Origin: Bremia lactucae
Taxonomy: Eukaryota; Oomycota; Peronosporomycetes; Peronosporales; Peronosporaceae
Direction: 5' to 3'
Length of the DNA: 64,000 bases
Assembly (NCBI RefSeq): GCF_004359215.1
Contig: NC_090617.1
Coordinates: 2,726,725-2,790,724 of the forward strand
Made by a program: the position numbers and the translations under genes. The stretch's first letter is position 1. Each line of letters begins with the position of its first letter. Shown here piece after piece: positions 63,375 to 64,000 of this stretch. The notes below the pieces were generated by a model, which saw nothing but the letters and a program-made list of their open reading frames with translations, searched no databases and was not told where the DNA came from.

Positions 63375-64000
63375 ACCATAAACGACAATAACTCTGACTG
63401 TCATTGGGTAAGAGTGGTCACTATACGACCACGATGTTGATGGGTCGGGTTCATCATTTTTAATTCTATCGCATGGTTAACAAGTCCATGCGGTATGCGA
63501 AAAGTGCGGCGCCTTCGGCGGCGGTTCATGCAGTCGCGAGTGACGCATTATTGTCTCTTGCGGCAGAGGATCGTTGACACTAAAATGTCTCGTCTTACCC
63601 TTAAGAAGAAGCCGTGGCTTTTGCCAGAACGGCTATTCATAGCTTGTCTGGAGAAACTACTCCTCACAAATAAATATCCTGTATTTATTGCGACAAAGCT
63701 ACATGGCCTTGATCCCAGGGACGGCCGTGCGTAAGGACGCATGGTCCGTATATACGATGAACGGTCTATCTCCGAGGAGATAGACCCTAAATTTAGCCAG
63801 TGCATATTTCATGGCAAGGAGCTCCTTGTCATGCACTGGCTAATTGCAGCTGACGCGATTGGTAACAGACGACGCGCTCCGCGCCGTCTGTATCGTATTG
63901 CCTTAACGCGCAGCCAATTGCGATATCACTGGCGTCACAGACCACGTGGAATGGCCTGTCTTGATCTGCAATCGCCAAGATGGGCGATTGCATCAAGCTC
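63375..64000 (-). mobile_element. Ty3/gypsy pol relic, continues beyond the window
   Basis: The minus strand gives PILAIADQDRPFHVVCDASD, IAIGCALRQYDTDGAERVVC and YQSRQLQ of the gypsy RT/RNase H. After a deletion that shifts frame, HDKELLAMKYALAKFRVYLL and DRPFIVYTDHASLRTA follow. The integrase is absent: RNase H runs within ~350 bp into the polypurine tract and LTR. This is the same family as the relic at 56645-58895. Confidence 0.9.

Overview
The window looks like nuclear DNA of an oomycete, most likely Peronosporales. The evidence is short introns (about 50-95 nt, GT-AG, one GC-AG), compact gene islands separated by retrotransposon-rich stretches, and architectures common in oomycetes: a thioredoxin plus three CGFS-glutaredoxin protein, a START/FYVE-like/GAF protein, and an NRT2-type nitrate porter. 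No database search was possible. All splice models below were built by eye from frame, splice signals and family similarity.

Layout. 1-800: broken, unrecognised gene. 0.9-2.5 kb: repeat composite (direct repeats outside, inverted repeats inside) around a small coding relic. 2.8-17.3 kb: gene island with a NOL7/Utp16-like protein, RPS5 (uS7), an unknown 371-aa protein, HBS1, Trx-Grx3, PEX11, a frameshifted NRT2 porter and a PFKFB-type enzyme. 18.3-32.1 kb: Ty1/copia territory. It holds one 5-kb element on the minus strand with 264-bp LTRs, and one degenerate element on the plus strand with 366-bp LTRs and a 784-bp tandem duplication that adds a third LTR. There are further relics on both sides. 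32.4-34.5 kb: a Mutator-like element with 9-bp target duplications, interrupted by a Ty3/gypsy relic and a long palindrome. 34.6-40 kb: second gene island with a TMEM256/DUF423 membrane protein, a 12-exon RAD51C paralogue divergent from a mitochondrial PEPCK-N-like protein, and a double PH-domain protein. 40.5-44.3 kb: a small expanding family of twin-CX9C (TRIAP1/Mdm35-like) proteins with LEA-like tails, two of them in a head-to-head inverted duplication. 46-55.4 kb: third island with a 1424-aa double glycosyltransferase, a small acidic protein with a canonical LIR motif, and RAD9 divergent from UFL1. 55.5-59.3 kb: second Mutator-like element split by a gypsy relic. 59.3-61.7 kb: START/FYVE-like/GAF protein. 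62.9-64 kb: gypsy 3' LTR and pol relic running off the edge.

Common themes are housekeeping RNA and protein quality control (RPS5, HBS1, NOL7-like, UFL1), DNA damage response (RAD51C, RAD9), and mitochondrial or peroxisomal lipid functions (PEX11, TRIAP1-like, PEPCK-N-like). Two repair genes share very short divergent promoters with their neighbours (111 and 79 bp between start codons). I found no RXLR or Crinkler effector, no convincing tRNA or rRNA gene and no CRISPR array.
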